Source of the DNA: Stagonosporopsis chrysanthemi
Lineage: Eukaryota > Ascomycota > Dothideomycetes > Pleosporales > Didymellaceae
Assembly: GCA_022560025.1 (NCBI GenBank)
Contig: JAFISE010000041.1
Coordinates: forward strand, 148,132-212,131
Length of the DNA stretch: 64,000 bases
Direction: 5' to 3'
Position 1 is the stretch's first letter. The number at the start of each line of letters is the position of its first letter. A model generated the notes under the pieces. That model did no database searches and was not told the origin of the DNA. It was given only the letters and a program-made list of their open reading frames with translations. Of this stretch, positions 11,221 to 22,651 are shown in pieces. A program made the position numbers and the translations under genes.

Positions 11221-12873
11221 TTATGATGGTCCAAAAAGTCGCTGATAAAGTCTCTGGCTAAATCTCTGGGAAAGTCTCTCAATATCTTCTGATCCGCGTA
11301 TTCGCCTTACGAGCTTCTTCTTAGGGTAGTTACGCCGGAGACGAGTTGAACGCCAGCGCCTGCTCCCTCGATCTGGGAACATCCACCATAACTGGATTTG
11401 CAGGAGCCAAGCTGGGCAAGCTCCAACGCCGAAGTAGAAAGGGTCAATGAAACGCAGAAGGCGGTAGAAGTTCGCAGTGTGACCGGTTCCAGGAGAATTA
11501 TAGGGGCTTAGAGCCTTTCGTAAACTTGCAGCTAAGTCAATCAGAAATAGCTGCACTTCTGACGCAGGCCTGGGCGTGTGAGATGCGGCTTGGCGGAGCC
11601 GTCTCTCCAAAGAAGCAACTGCTCCATACAGAAGCCGTATGAAGGGGTAATCGGGGACAGTTGTCTGTGGAAGTGCTCGTAGGGCGGGATGAGCTTTGCT
11701 AAGTAAGAAACCCCGCACATCTCCCGTGTTGATCTCTTCGTGGTTGCCATCCAGAACCTCACACCATCCCAGTGCGATGTGTTCCAGCCCACACAATCTA
11801 CCATCTTTGGACCCTGCATCCAGTTGATTTGATAGTGTCCGCTCCAGGATTGTAATCAGGATGTCCGTCAGGTCCATGGTATAATCTGGATAAAACCCAC
11901 ATGGTTTCGAAATCAGCGACATCAGCCCAAAAGCTTTGTCTTGACTTTGAGAGCATTCTCTAGCCACTGCTATGGTCCAGGCGGAACCCCAGTCCATGTG
12001 CAGAACATCTCGTGTGATCAGGAAAGAGTATATGGGAAAGTGTGTGGGGTCGTTGTCAAGCTTTAGTGCGTCCATGAAGTGCAAGCAAAAGAACATACAG
12101 TCAGAGCGAAATGATCGATCCCATGGAATGGTACTATCACCCAATCGCAACGTAGTATCCTTGTTGAGTGTAATTTCTTGCACAACCCAAAGTCGTGACC
12201 AATACGGCAGAGTCAGAAAATGTAGCAAGGCTGAGCTATACTCAGTAACCGCCGTACGGTAAACGCCAGTTCCGTACGCGAGATTTTCGCAACGCAAGAG
12301 CTTGGAAAAGTACTCCGAGACCCAGTAGCTCCCTTGAAATGCAGGACTAAGCCAAACTTCGACCCTAGTAGCCCTTGTGTAGACCTCGGACATTTGGTTA
12401 ACTTGGTGGCCCTTCTCCTCATCGTCCGTCTGATTGATGCACAACTGATCGATCCAGAACCACGGCGAATAGGTAGAGTCATCCCTCATAGTTCTGAGAA
12501 AATCGTTGAGGTTCTGGCGGACCGTTATCCAGCCCTGGTGCTGTTTGTATTCGAGATAGACATTGTGCGAAGGTGATTCGGCGCCCCAAACATAGGACAG
12601 CGCTGTAAAAGCTGTGCTTTCCTCGGAATCAAGGCTCAAACTCCCACCACTGGTACCGGGCTTGTTGTTTTGTGCTTCAATACTCGTTGGATTGTGAGAA
12701 GAGTACGTTTGTAGACCAGAGTCCAGATTGACGACTTTGAGTTCGAGCTGTAATAACTCTTGGATGTCAGGGGCAGGCCTGATCCTGACCAGACGGATTT
12801 CCTTGACTTCTGTGTTCAAAGGAGCGTGCCTGAAGCGGTTGGAAAAGTCTGGAGCTTGCACCTCCGAAGTCAT
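11221..12873 (-). CDS. HET-domain (heterokaryon incompatibility) protein
   Basis: Intronless 550-aa frame, ATG at 12873 with A at -3, stop TAA at 11221-11223. The HET-domain motifs are in order: FTALSYVWG (about 89-97), WFWIDQLCINQ (about 138-148), MSEVYTRATRVEVWLS (about 161-176) and YWSRLWVVQEI (about 224-234). The domain occurs in proteins that trigger nonself recognition and regulated cell death after hyphal fusion in Pezizomycotina, though most family members are untested. The C-terminal half carries no domain I recognise (no NACHT, ankyrin or WD repeats), so this is a HET-only architecture. No neighbouring partner gene such as an HET-S/NLR-like protein is visible. The copy appears intact, unlike the damaged reading frames on its upstream side. 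Confidence 0.93.
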   Translation of the reverse strand: MTSEVQAPDFSNRFRHAPLNTEVKEIRLVRIRPAPDIQELLQLELKVVNLDSGLQTYSSHNPTSIEAQNNKPGTSGGSLSLDSEESTAFTALSYVWGAESPSHNVYLEYKQHQGWITVRQNLNDFLRTMRDDSTYSPWFWIDQLCINQTDDEEKGHQVNQMSEVYTRATRVEVWLSPAFQGSYWVSEYFSKLLRCENLAYGTGVYRTAVTEYSSALLHFLTLPYWSRLWVVQEITLNKDTTLRLGDSTIPWDRSFRSDCMFFCLHFMDALKLDNDPTHFPIYSFLITRDVLHMDWGSAWTIAVARECSQSQDKAFGLMSLISKPCGFYPDYTMDLTDILITILERTLSNQLDAGSKDGRLCGLEHIALGWCEVLDGNHEEINTGDVRGFLLSKAHPALRALPQTTVPDYPFIRLLYGAVASLERRLRQAASHTPRPASEVQLFLIDLAASLRKALSPYNSPGTGHTANFYRLLRFIDPFYFGVGACPAWLLQIQLWWMFPDRGSRRWRSTRLRRNYPKKKLVRRIRGSEDIERLSQRFSQRLYQRLFGPS

Positions 12874-13355
12874 CCTGAGCGTCAGGGCGTTGAGTCAGCA
12901 AGGCACAGTAAATATATGCCGTACAAAGCAATGATCAAAGAATCGTGGCGAACACGTTTCGTCACGTTATTGGGGCAGCAGACGAAATTACAGTCTCACT
13001 GAAGGCGTACGAGGTTGTCATTATTGACAACTCACGAGGCTGAGACTGCTGCTGCTGGGCGGAGCGATGTCACAGCCTTTGCTGCGCCACGATATTGTAA
13101 GCGGCAGGAATAGCCTATGCGAGCCTCCTGTACAACAAGCGAATGGCAAACCAATAGTCCTGCCGTTGGCAGGTCCGATCAGACTCTCGAGCGCCTTGCT
13201 CATGAGATCCTTGATGAGAAAGAGACAGGCAAATATCCTTGGGTGACCGGTCGCTGTATCTTAGGCCGCCCGAGAAGCATCATCCATCGTCATTCGCAGG
13301 CTCTGTGCATGGCCCACTGGATTGTTACATGATGTGGAAGTGTCGTCGTTATGGT
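12874..13355. other. Spacer between the HET gene and a small fragmentary gene
   Basis: About 480 bp upstream of the HET start; presumably its promoter. No coding region or repeat recognised. Confidence 0.4.
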
Positions 13356-13863
13356 TCAGCTGTAAGAAGGGACGACAGACCCAGTAAAGATATCGGCATC
13401 GCAGTGTGCGGTGAGCTTGTGGCGAGCTTCGCGGAATTCACGTTCGATGGCGCACTGGAGATCGCATTCGAACCCAGATTCATCGTTATAGGCTGAGTAA
13501 AGCGCATTTGACGTCCCTGTCGGCGTTGGAGTCGGATTTAGGATCTTGCCTCGGGACATTCTGGTATCAGTGCTTGTTGAAATGTATGGACCCCCCTTGA
13601 TATGGTAGACTACGTCAAGGGCCGCCCCTGATTGGCTGACCACAGCTTGCAACCAATTACAGTAGAGGTCAGACTCAGCCTAGCGTACCGGACTTAAGGT
13701 GGGTCCGCACTTTCCAACAGCCATTATACTCAGTCGTTGTCGCAATCGTCTCTACTCTGCCAATGATTCTGTTGGCGCGCGATAGATGTGCGAGAGGTCT
13801 TTCAACGTCAGGTTGAGAATTAAGGACTGTGTAGAGGTCAGACTGCGAGAAGCGTGGTGCCAC
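13356..13863 (-). pseudogene. Small two-exon coding remnant, unknown family, 5' end unresolved
   Basis: Two protein-like frames on the minus strand join cleanly across a putative 43-nt intron (13646-13688, GTACGC donor, TGTAAT near the 3' end, GCAAG acceptor). The split codon G+CT keeps the frame of the 3' exon (13356-13645, 96 codons with stop). The exon upstream (13689-13863) reads DLYTVLNSQPDVERPLAHLS and onward, with ordinary amino-acid composition. No in-frame ATG opens it: upstream there is a stop, and no donor/acceptor pair I tested supplies a start. A 14-bp direct repeat (GTAGAGGTCAGACT on the + strand, at about 13672 and 13831) sits at the intron edge and near the 5' end of the remnant. 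No known domain. It may be a real short gene with an undetected first exon, or a truncated relic. Confidence 0.35.
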
Positions 13864-14944
13864 TTCCCTGCATCATGATGTGCATACCGCATTCGATACC
13901 TAGCATGACAACGGTCCAGCAGTCTCAAAGGCTCACATCGCCCATGCGTAATTCTAGTTAGCCCTGGCTAGGCATGTAGCCCGGAAAATGGTGTCGGAAG
14001 GCTGGTATTCTCCAGGCTAGTGACTGGCGCAGTGAAGCATGGATTTGCGTGTCGAATTTGAGGGTTGTGAACTCGATGCGCGATGGGTTTGTGGATTGAA
14101 TGTGAAAGTCGTAGATAAGTACTTTAGTCCACCGTACCATAGGTACATGAACCTTTGCTGCAGGGGCGCTGTCAGTTCGGGACTGTTCCCTTTTTTTCCT
14201 AGGCGTCACATGAACCACTCCCTTTGTTGATGTCGGACGACTTCCGTCTCGTGCACCATCAATTTGCTGCTTGAGTTTGTGCTCGCCTACATGCGCGTCT
14301 GACCGGGAACGGAGCAAGCTGCTATTTTCTCCTGCATATAGATAGGTAGCTCCCGCTTGTAGACATGTTCATCATCAATCCACGAGCGTTTCATTCTGCG
14401 AAAGAGGGATTTCTTATGTCCTAGAACCATGTTTCACTCTCTTCTCCTCGAGCAAAGAGCCAACCCTCGCTCCACCCTGTTTCCACATCAACCATGGTTC
14501 ACACATGTACAAATTTCTTATAATCTCACGCTTCTACGCTCGCCTCGTTCTTTCTTACATGTGTTTCATCACATTTTCGCACGGAAGCGTCAAGCTCAAA
14601 CATGCAACACGATCCGTTCGCACGAGGTTGGCCTAGTGACTGTCCAGGAAGCCACCATGATGAGAACAGTCGCATAGCAGGAAGTACATGGACTTCCCAA
14701 ATCACACCCAAAGCAAGCACATCTCGCCTAATCGTCTATATATAACCAGACCGGCGAGGATAAACCGACCGCGATTGAACAGTCGGCCGACAAACTATTC
14801 CTGGATGGTAGTCTGAGCCAGACCCTACAGTACTACATCAGTTCAGTTGGTTGGTTCGGAAAAGTCTTGTGCATGAACAAGTCAGGCGTGGATGACACGC
14901 TCTCCAGCAGGGATGCCGCCATTGTAGTGGCTTAGACTTGGACG
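13864..14944. other. Gene-free, relatively A+T-rich spacer
   Basis: About 1.1 kb between the small remnant and the decayed gene. No ORF with plausible composition, no terminal inverted repeats and no RNA gene recognised. Confidence 0.4.
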
Positions 14945-17900
14945 ATGCACGAGAACATGAACTGGACGCCTAAATCAAACAGTCGAAGGTTGCGCGGAGT
15001 TGGGTTTAAGACCTTACTGGCCAACTTTGAGGCCGGCAACGGCACAAAGTACATCGACATCACCGCCAATAGGCACGGGAACTGGGGAGAGGTCGAGTAC
15101 CTCGCTTGGAGATCGAAGTTGTGTATGGATTTGCTCCAGCATCGTGGCCACTACAACAGGCCAGACACATACTTCACGACCTCCACGCGATTCTTATGGG
15201 GATTCGTCCTCTTCAAGATACGTGTCTTCTATTGGAGGAGTCCGAAATCTGGAGAGCCTGGGTCTTGGTTCAAGCACGAACCCATGAAGCTGGTGCAGCG
15301 AGAGAGGAATGACGCGGCGGAGATGGTGGCAGAGGCAGACCGCGAGCTGCGAGGCGAGACCCGTCTGGCTCTCATCCCGAGTATGTAACCTCCCCATGGA
15401 CGATTACCAATTGATCAAATTCTGACACCCTAACCAGCAGCCCCCAACCCTTCTCAAGCGCCCGCCCAGCCGGTCCCCAACAGTAAGGTTGGCATATCGC
15501 GACATGGAGCACACACTGGCTCCCCTCTATCAGCAACACCGAACACGGACGCGGACGAGCCCACAATCGAGGCACCCATTACGCGCATCGCCGACAAGGA
15601 GATCTTCACAGCGCTGGAAAGTTAGTACAAAACGTCTGACACCTTTTCCGCCATCGACCGACGTCGCAGCCAAAGGAACCTAGAGATACTGCGAACCGAG
15701 GCAGCGTCCAAGGAGATCAAGGGAAACAACATCCGCAGTCACACGATGTGGAGCCTGTCTAGCTATACGCCAAGGCATCAAACAGTTCTTCCGGGACTTC
15801 CATTTTGTCAATATAAGTAGGTTGAGGAGGCGGATGTCGAGTCGCTTTGGTGTGCTCAAGAAAGCGCTCGACTAGGCCAACAAGGGTCACGGCGTGGATA
15901 TCAGTGAGCTTATGAGAAACGACCTCCTGCGGTACACCATGGACAAGGACATCCGCAAGGCTAAGAGGAGGAGGGACAGGGCGCTACGCAGAAAGCAGGA
16001 GGCAGAAGCACAGGGCAGAAGTTTTCGCTCCAAGATCCTCAACGACGAAAGGAGTAATCGCTTTTTTTTGTCCGACGACAGGCTTGCGACGGAAGAGGCC
16101 ATCGAGGCGGCTAGGGATGCCAACCGCCCCACGAAGGCTTCAAAGCGCCAGAAGACTATCGCAATGTCTAACAAGGAGAGTGTTGCGATAATGCTATCAC
16201 CGCCTGCATTCCGCTAGTAAGTACATACCTATCAGTCTGTAGGACAAGCTGATATGATTAGGCTTGGGCGCTGTGGTACAAAGCGCTTCATGTACATGTC
16301 GGTCATCTTCAAAGCCTTTTTCAGCTTAAGTATGCTTGATGCATTCTCGGCAGTTGACGGCATTGGTCTTCAGATGGCCTTGTTGGTCACACGGAGAAAG
16401 CCTGTGCCTAGGACGTCGCGTCAAGCCCTTACTCAGATTTCTGCCTTGGGGAGCTGCAGGCTCGTCTGCAGGAGCATAAGGGTTTGGTCCTCGATCAGCT
16501 TGTGTCTCCAGTCAAAGAGGCGCTAATGAACGATATCATGAGCGCCAGTATAGCAGTCAAGTTCTCCAAGTTACCTCTTGGAGTACATGACCAAATGCAT
16601 GGCTTCCTCTGGCAACACCGAGCAGTCATTGGAGTCGTGCAATAGTACAGCGAGCTCAGGATCGACGCACAACATGACGAAGACAGCAAAGCGAGCAGCA
16701 GTCTTAGCTACTGCTACATGGGCACCAGATATCTTCCCCGGTGGCTACTACTCAACAAGTTGCTTCCGCGCGAGGCCATGATCCACTTCAACGCGCATAG
16801 CAATTGGGTGCTACGGAGGGCGAAGTACCCTGGCGTCTACAGGCAGATCCCGCGCACGACGATTATAGTGCCCGGCCTGGCAAAATTTATTACGATTTCT
16901 GAACTCGCTTTTCCACATCCGCCCAACCAGTCAGCGATGCGAAGGCGCAGGCAGAGGCATGTGGTCGTCAAGTTCAGCGATTCAGACGCGCATTGGCTCC
17001 ACAACCTTGCCGGGTATCTGCACCAGTAGAGCCACATTCAGAGACTCGCAGTTGCGCTGCAGTACCCGTCCGCTGGTTTCAGGGTCCCAGCGGATCACAG
17101 TATCAAGATAGATCTCGGTCCCGTGCAGAGTCTGCTCCAGGTCCTGGATCAGCTGCACTGCTTCGAGGTGGAGCTGTACCACTCCACCGAAGCCGTGTAC
17201 TATCGTCGCTGGGGTACAGTATTCGAGTAAGAGCTCTTAGACGAAGTGTTAGAAATTATGGCAAGCGTCTGGAATATATATGACGTGCAGGAGAAGCTGG
17301 GACAGTTCCAATTCCGAGACTTGGTGTTCCCGAGTGCCACAGCGATGACAGTTGCGGGGAACTACAACACTCGCAAGTTTGTTTCTACGAGGAGCGAGAA
17401 AGTGGGTGAGGTTATTGACGATGGTGCTGTTGATATAGACGACTGAGCCCAAGCACAAGATCTGGACGTGCGTGGAACTCGGAGGACACTGGAATCCAGC
17501 CTCCCCGTGCTGTTTTAAGGACAGCGCTCGCTGGAGTTGCAGGCGACTCGCACAGCTGACGGGCAAGAGGTCAAGTTTGCGCCCCGTCCAGCCTTTTTCT
17601 CAACTATTGTAACACACACCGCCCGCAAGACTTGAGTGGACCACACGCAATCACAGCGCACGCGCGGTCTGGCGGCTATGCAAGAGATGGTCGCAGAGAG
17701 CAGCGCACGGGATGGCATTCAAGTGCCTAAAGTCATGCTGCCTCCCCGAATGCATGCAGACGGCACGCCGTGGGTCGCACGGAGGCTGGAGGCCTCAGCC
17801 ACCGACTTGCTGCCTGACGGCGCCAGACGTTTGGCAAAGCAAGCAGAGTTGACCCGCCTTGCATATAGGCGATCCGTCAACGAAGGCAGAACTGCGCTTC

Positions 17901-18271
17901 TGGACTCGAGCAGACTATGTACTCGACAATTCGCCCAGGAGGTTGATGAGCTGCGCAACATGTTCCGAAGATATCAGATTCAGATGACGCTTCGCCTTGA
18001 CGTTCTCGAGCGCCGCTTTGAAGCTACCGAACGGGCAAGTACCGGTGCTGATCGACCACGTCGCCGTGCAGGCAACGCACCACCAGCAGCACCTTCATGC
18101 GGCTATTGTATGGAAAAAGGGAAGAACACGTGGTTCACACCATTCGCTGCTCTCCAACTAGCGCTGACGTTCTGTCTAAGAGCAGTGGCGGTTAGCGATC
18201 GCCACCATATATTCCCCCGAGGCACATCTCTCGCTGACCGCTCCCAATTTTCTCGTGATCAAAAGACATGA
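14945..18271 (+). pseudogene. Decayed intron-containing protein gene of unknown family (about 3.3 kb)
   Basis: Exon 1 (14945-15380, ATG start) joins exon 2 (from 15438 or 15441, NAGNAG acceptor, to 15620) over a textbook intron (GTATGT...CCTAACCAG), keeping frame. A second donor (GTTAGT) follows at 15621. Beyond it the coding signal continues but is damaged: around 15790-16215 a Lys/Arg-rich frame (DIRKAKRRRDRALRRKQEAE) is broken by TAG at 15873; from about 16441 to 18271 a single frame of about 1.8 kb stays protein-like across six stops (16643, 17027, 17228, 17444, 17516, 17633). The last open part (17636-18271) has a probable helical region near residues 75-135. At least one frameshift is needed near 15740-15790. 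No transposase, polymerase or other known domain was recognised, and no terminal repeats were seen. It could be an old host gene or cargo of a mobile element. Confidence 0.6.
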
Positions 18272-19654
18272 CAGTAGTGCAAGCTCGTAATCTCGCAGCA
18301 CTTTTTCTCGGCCTATCTCAGCAACATCGGGCATTCTCAGCAGTCTGCCGCAAGCTCCGTCAAGCAGCACGTCAAGAGGAGCAACACTGAGCCTTGCTGG
18401 CGCCCGATCCAGAAACAGTGAGGGTATACCAACGCTGTCATTTCTCTCCAATCAGCCGCTTACCTTCAAAAGCCTGTCGGGATCAAGTCGGTTCCTCAGT
18501 TCAGCGGGGACAGAATCCCCATCCCATGGCAAGGGCAAGGTACGTAGCAAGTAGGAGGATACGGTAGCGGTTTCTTTGTTTCCTACCTACAGGATGCCAC
18601 GAAAACTGCCAGCAAAAGAGGTAGACCAACATCCTTTAGCTTTAAGCCTGACCAAACTCAAATCGGCTACACAATCTCAAACTCCTTTATCTGGTTCAGC
18701 AGTCTCTGCAGCAGCTCGAAGGCCAAGCGACTCCACCATACCATGCCAGAATTGCTTCCCCGCCTTCACAAACAGTGCAAACCGCGTTGCCCCGTCGCCC
18801 GGATGTTGTTTCGCTTGCCGTGCACTCAGTAACACCAGTTTCGACAAACACTTCGATTTCACCCCTGGCCCATGTTTGGAGGAATTACTCTCGCTAGAAG
18901 CACTGGTTGAGTACGCTGACTGCATTTTCGCTGTCCATCAAGACATCAACGAAGGCTGATCGTTCCAAGGTCGGACGGCGAGTGCAATATGAGACTTTCC
19001 ATCCCATCGATGCACACAGGGCAGCCCTTAGGCCCCAAGGGAGACAGAGGTGGTCGCCAGCAGCCTCGAGTTCCAGTTAGGGATGGGCAATTGCATGCTG
19101 CAGACATTGTGGCCTACTTTGCTATAAGACAAATGAATTAACAGTTACAATAACCCAAAGTTACCGATCCAATGCTCTGAGTGCCGCTGATGTTTTCCAC
19201 AATAGTAGAGAAGTCAAATAAGACTACATTCTACAGAACCAGAATCCAACCACGGTGCCGTGGGGTGATGAATGATAATCTAGACAAGGCGTTCTCCGTA
19301 GACTCATGCTCCGTCGAGACTATCCCACAATCCCGTATGCCTTGATGAGTGCATTGACAGTACCAACTAGCACGGACAAATTCTCTGTGCTCAAACAGAA
19401 CGCTTAAATGCTTGAGCTTTATGCTTGCAGTTGGGCTAGGAACTGCAACAACAAGAACGACGAGCTCGCTGAGAGCCGCTTCGAATCGTAGCTTGCAACA
19501 CAACTTCAGCCAACCGGTCGTGACAAGTGTCGCACTGCAACTCGAGGTGGGGAAGGCGCGTCGATCCACAGGGCGTCTTAGCAGAGGCTCACTCTACGAT
19601 GTCCCTGTGTAGCGGTTCGGTACGTAAGAAGGGTGCAACCCAACCGCTTCCCAC
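18272..19654. other. Intergenic region with no confident gene
   Basis: Contains a 127-codon + strand frame at 18576-18959 and short minus-strand frames. None has a recognisable domain or good start context, and I do not call them. This closes the accessory stretch before the dense housekeeping block. Confidence 0.45.
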
Positions 19655-20628
19655 TCAACTCAACCCAGCCGCCTGCTCCTGCTCCTGCTCCTGCTGTTTC
19701 GGCGGCACATACCCGTCCTGAAACCAACTCCAGATATTCAACCCAATCTTCTCCCCGCTCAAAACCGGCAATCCAGCATGCCAACTCTCATCGTACCCCG
19801 ACCCATCAGAACGGATGTTCTCCCAGTAAACAGCATTCCCCTTGATCGGCTTGAACACCACACCCTCCTGCTCCCCATCGCACTCCACAAACCGACACCA
19901 CTCTTGCCCCTCCGGCCTCTTGATGCGCGGGAAATGCGTCCCACCCCCTGTACACGCATCGCCCAGCCACACCATGAAGCTGCTGATCCGGCCCTGGCTT
20001 CTGTTCACGCCGTTCCAGTCGTAGTGGTAAGTATAGTGGCCGTCCGGTCCGTAGCGCTGGGCCCACAGCTTCTCGACAAACACAAAAGGACGCCAGCCCT
20101 GGAATGCCCGAGCCCGCTCCTCGATGCACTGCACCGTGTTGGAGCGGGGCACGGGGGCCTTGCTGGAGTGGCGGATGGCGGTGTCGAGGCGTTCCTGGCC
20201 TGCCGACCAGATGGTGGCGGGTTGGAAGAGCGGGGAGCTAGAGACTTGAGATGAGCTGGTGTTGATTTGCGTTGGGGGATATCAACGCAAAAAAAGGGGG
20301 AAGGGAAGGGATGGTCGCACCTCAACTTCACAACCTCGTCCGCCTCGTCAGCCCCCAAAAAATCCTCAATGTACACAACCAGCGGCTCGCGATGCAGCAC
20401 GTGCACGCCCCCCAGTGCTCGCGCGCTGCACGACAGATTCCCCTCCCGCACAACAATGCTGTCCAGCTTCTGCGCGCTCATCCCAGCGTCCGCTGTGCGC
20501 GAGCTCGCATCCCCGCCGCGGAGAAGTATCTCCTGCAACGGCGCGCCGGCAAACACATACGCGAGGAGCGCGAGCACCGCGTACTGCAGCAGTGTAGACA
20601 CGGAGAAGGAGCGGGTGGGAGAATGCAT
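19655..20628 (-). CDS. Prolyl 4-hydroxylase alpha-subunit-like 2OG-Fe(II) dioxygenase, membrane-anchored
   Basis: Exons 20628-20321 and 20237-19655 join over an 83-nt intron (GTGCGA donor, TCTCTAG acceptor) to give 296 aa. The splice restores the conserved block VVKLSSPLFQPATIW. The enzyme family uses Fe(II), O2 and 2-oxoglutarate to hydroxylate prolines. Iron ligands are visible as HxD at H174/D176 (YHYDW) and distal H256 (WHAGLP), with the 2-oxoglutarate-binding basic residue K266 (GEKIGLNIW). A hydrophobic helix at about 13-29 near the N-terminus suggests a signal anchor and an ER-lumenal catalytic domain. The tail is a QEQEQEQ repeat. Start chosen at the ATG in GCCATGC context. The substrate is not predictable; fungi lack classic collagen. 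Confidence 0.92.
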
Positions 20629-21888
20629 GGCGATGGAGCGAGCGCGAGGAAGCGCGAGCAAAGCAGCAAAGCACGCAGAGCAAAGCAACCCTTCAAACGT
20701 ACCCACCGCCTCTCAAAGACGCAAGACGTGTGGATAAAACTGCTCAAGCCCACCTCAATCGCCACAGCCCCACCGCGTACTGTACGCCAGCTGTCTACGC
20801 CTTAAAAAGGGGGGAGACAACTCAACACAACTCAACTCAACGCAACGCAACGACGCAGCGTGAGACAACACACCACAAAGCACCACCCAATGCCCAATAC
20901 AAACAAGACCGAAAAGCAAGAACGTCGCACCGCAACGCGACGAAGACGAGACAAGACGCGATGAGTGGAAAGTCAGCGGAAATTTATCATAGTCGGAATG
21001 AAACGCCAGTCCACGTGCCGTCCCCCTGATTGTTATCGTGGTGGCCATGGCGGGGACCGAATGCGGCGAGTGGGGCGGAGCGGAGCGGAGCGGGTGAAGT
21101 GGGGTGGGGCGGCGTGCACGAGAGCGGTGCGTGCAGCGATTCCAGACACAAGTGAGGCGGCGGGGCAGATGCGCGAGAGGGGAGATGGGGAGGTGAGATG
21201 GGGGTGTAGGTAAAGGTAAAGGTAAAGGTCAGTAAGGGAGGGAGGAGGGAGGGAGCGAGGTGTGATGTAGTTAGTGTAGTCTAGCAAGCTCGTGTTCCGC
21301 CTGCGTTGTGTACGTATGTTGGACCGGGGGATGGTGGCGCCAATTCGCGGCGCCAGTACGGCGGCGGCGCGGGGGGGGGATACTATCTACCTACCTACCT
21401 ACCTACCCACGACACGATCGCGATGCAATATGTAGGTATAAGAGACGGGGTTGAGGTTGTGTAGACGTGGGTTGGGCGTGGACATCACGTGGACATGTAC
21501 AGTTCAGCACGATACGGTACAGTTCAACACGATACGGTACAGTTCAACGCGGTATCAGAATCTCAGGGCTGCTGCAAGTCCGCGCATTTCGCCCGCTTGT
21601 GTGTGTGCGAAGGGGAGGCGACGAAGAAGAAGAAGAAGGATATGCGATAGGATGGGATGAGAAAGGGTATGTAACAGCTCCTCAGCTGCACGTCGAACCG
21701 ATGTATTGCTTTTCGCGTGGCGTACGCACGGTATCTCGCGTTCTGCAAAACCTCTTCATGAGATTGTGTGTACAAACCCTCCCACACACATACACACACA
21801 GGTACACTCCCACAACGCCGCCGCAAAGGCAAAGCAAAGCAAAGCAAACCCCCGAAACGCCACCCATGCCCTCCTCTTTCCCCCGACC
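20629..21888. promoter_or_regulatory. Upstream region of the prolyl hydroxylase gene and 3' flank of RPB11, rich in short tandem repeats
   Basis: No gene recognised. It contains CAACT/CAACG-type pentamer repeats (about 20819-20850), a GGTAAA triplet array (about 21207-21229), CTAC tetramers (about 21387-21407) and a roughly 20-bp tandem repeat (about 21498-21556, unit containing GATACGGTACAGTTCA). The promoter of the minus-strand prolyl hydroxylase should lie in the first few hundred bases. Confidence 0.45.
21498..21556. repeat. About 20-bp tandem repeat, just under three copies
   Basis: Successive units TACAGTTCAGCACGATACGG, TACAGTTCAACACGATACGG and a degenerate third copy can be read directly. 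It lies downstream of RPB11 in non-coding DNA. Confidence 0.7.
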
Positions 21889-22651
21889 CTAATACCCCTC
21901 CCTCTCCCTCTCCCGCCTCTCCGCCTCCCCCTCGCTCACAATGCGCTTGCCCAACCACTCCGTCTGGAAACTGCTGTTCAGCACGTGCAGATCCTGCACG
22001 ACATCCTTGCAGGCGCGCACGACGGCTTCCTTTGGCGTCAGCGAGCCGTCGGTCTGGACGCGCAGCTCGAACGTCGCGAACAGCGGGTGGGGGATCTTGT
22101 AGGCGGAGAAGACGATGAAGTCGTACTTGAGCAGGCGCTGCGAGAGGAGGTTGCCGAGGGTGTGGTCTTCTTTGTTGAAGGTGAAGATGGCGGTGTTGGG
22201 GACGCGGGTTTCTTCCTTGTGCTCGATTTTCTGCTGGCCGTCGTCGAGGAGGAAGAGTTCGAATCTGCGGGGGTGGTGTTAGTAAAGGACTGTTGTGTGT
22301 GTGTGTGTGTGTGGTTGAGTGGCAGGTTGGGCTGGGGTCGTGGGCGTGGTTGACTGCCACAACGAGGGACATGGTTCGGCGCTGTGTCGCAGCTTTGGCG
22401 GTCCTGTCGAACACCGCCAGGCAGCGCTAAAGACACCACCTCTGCTCGCGCACCGTTCGCTCAGCTCCTCACAGCAGCAGTGCTTTTAAAAGCGCGGCAG
22501 GCGCATCGTCCACCCACCACGCATCTCGCCCTCCCCTTGCCTCCTCGCCCCCTCCTCGCCCCACTCCATGTCTCCGTATCACACTCTCCCCAGCCGCTCT
22601 CCCCTACATCCCGTACAAAGAACCCAAAACGTACCTGTCTGGCGCGTTCAT
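21889..22651 (-). CDS. RPB11: RNA polymerase II subunit RPB11
   Basis: A 17-nt first exon (22651-22635, MNAPDR) is joined to a long second exon (22264-21889) to give 130 aa. The intron (22265-22634) is 370 nt, with GTACGT donor, a perfect TTACTAAC branch site and CCGCAG acceptor. The codon AG+A restores MNAPDRFELFLLDDG, the hallmark start of RPB11. The rest follows the family: NTAIFTFNKEDHTLGNLLSQ, DFIVFSAYKIPHPL, then a C-terminal helix. RPB11 pairs with RPB3 as the alpha-like assembly platform of Pol II. It is the only gene here with such a long intron, and that intron carries a (TG)n tract near 22294-22312. The extension after the C-terminal helix is Glu/Arg-rich. Confidence 0.95.

Noticed and set aside
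15106..15312. Alternative 68-codon frame within exon 1 of the decayed gene that looks protein-like
   Set aside because: The other frame has an ATG, runs the full exon and splices in phase into a coherent second exon, so the overlap is likely coincidence.
16441..18271. Premature stops as evidence of RIP (C-to-T mutation)
   Set aside because: Every stop codon is one C-to-T change from CAA, CAG or CGA, so this does not discriminate. Dinucleotide indices would be needed and I could not compute them.
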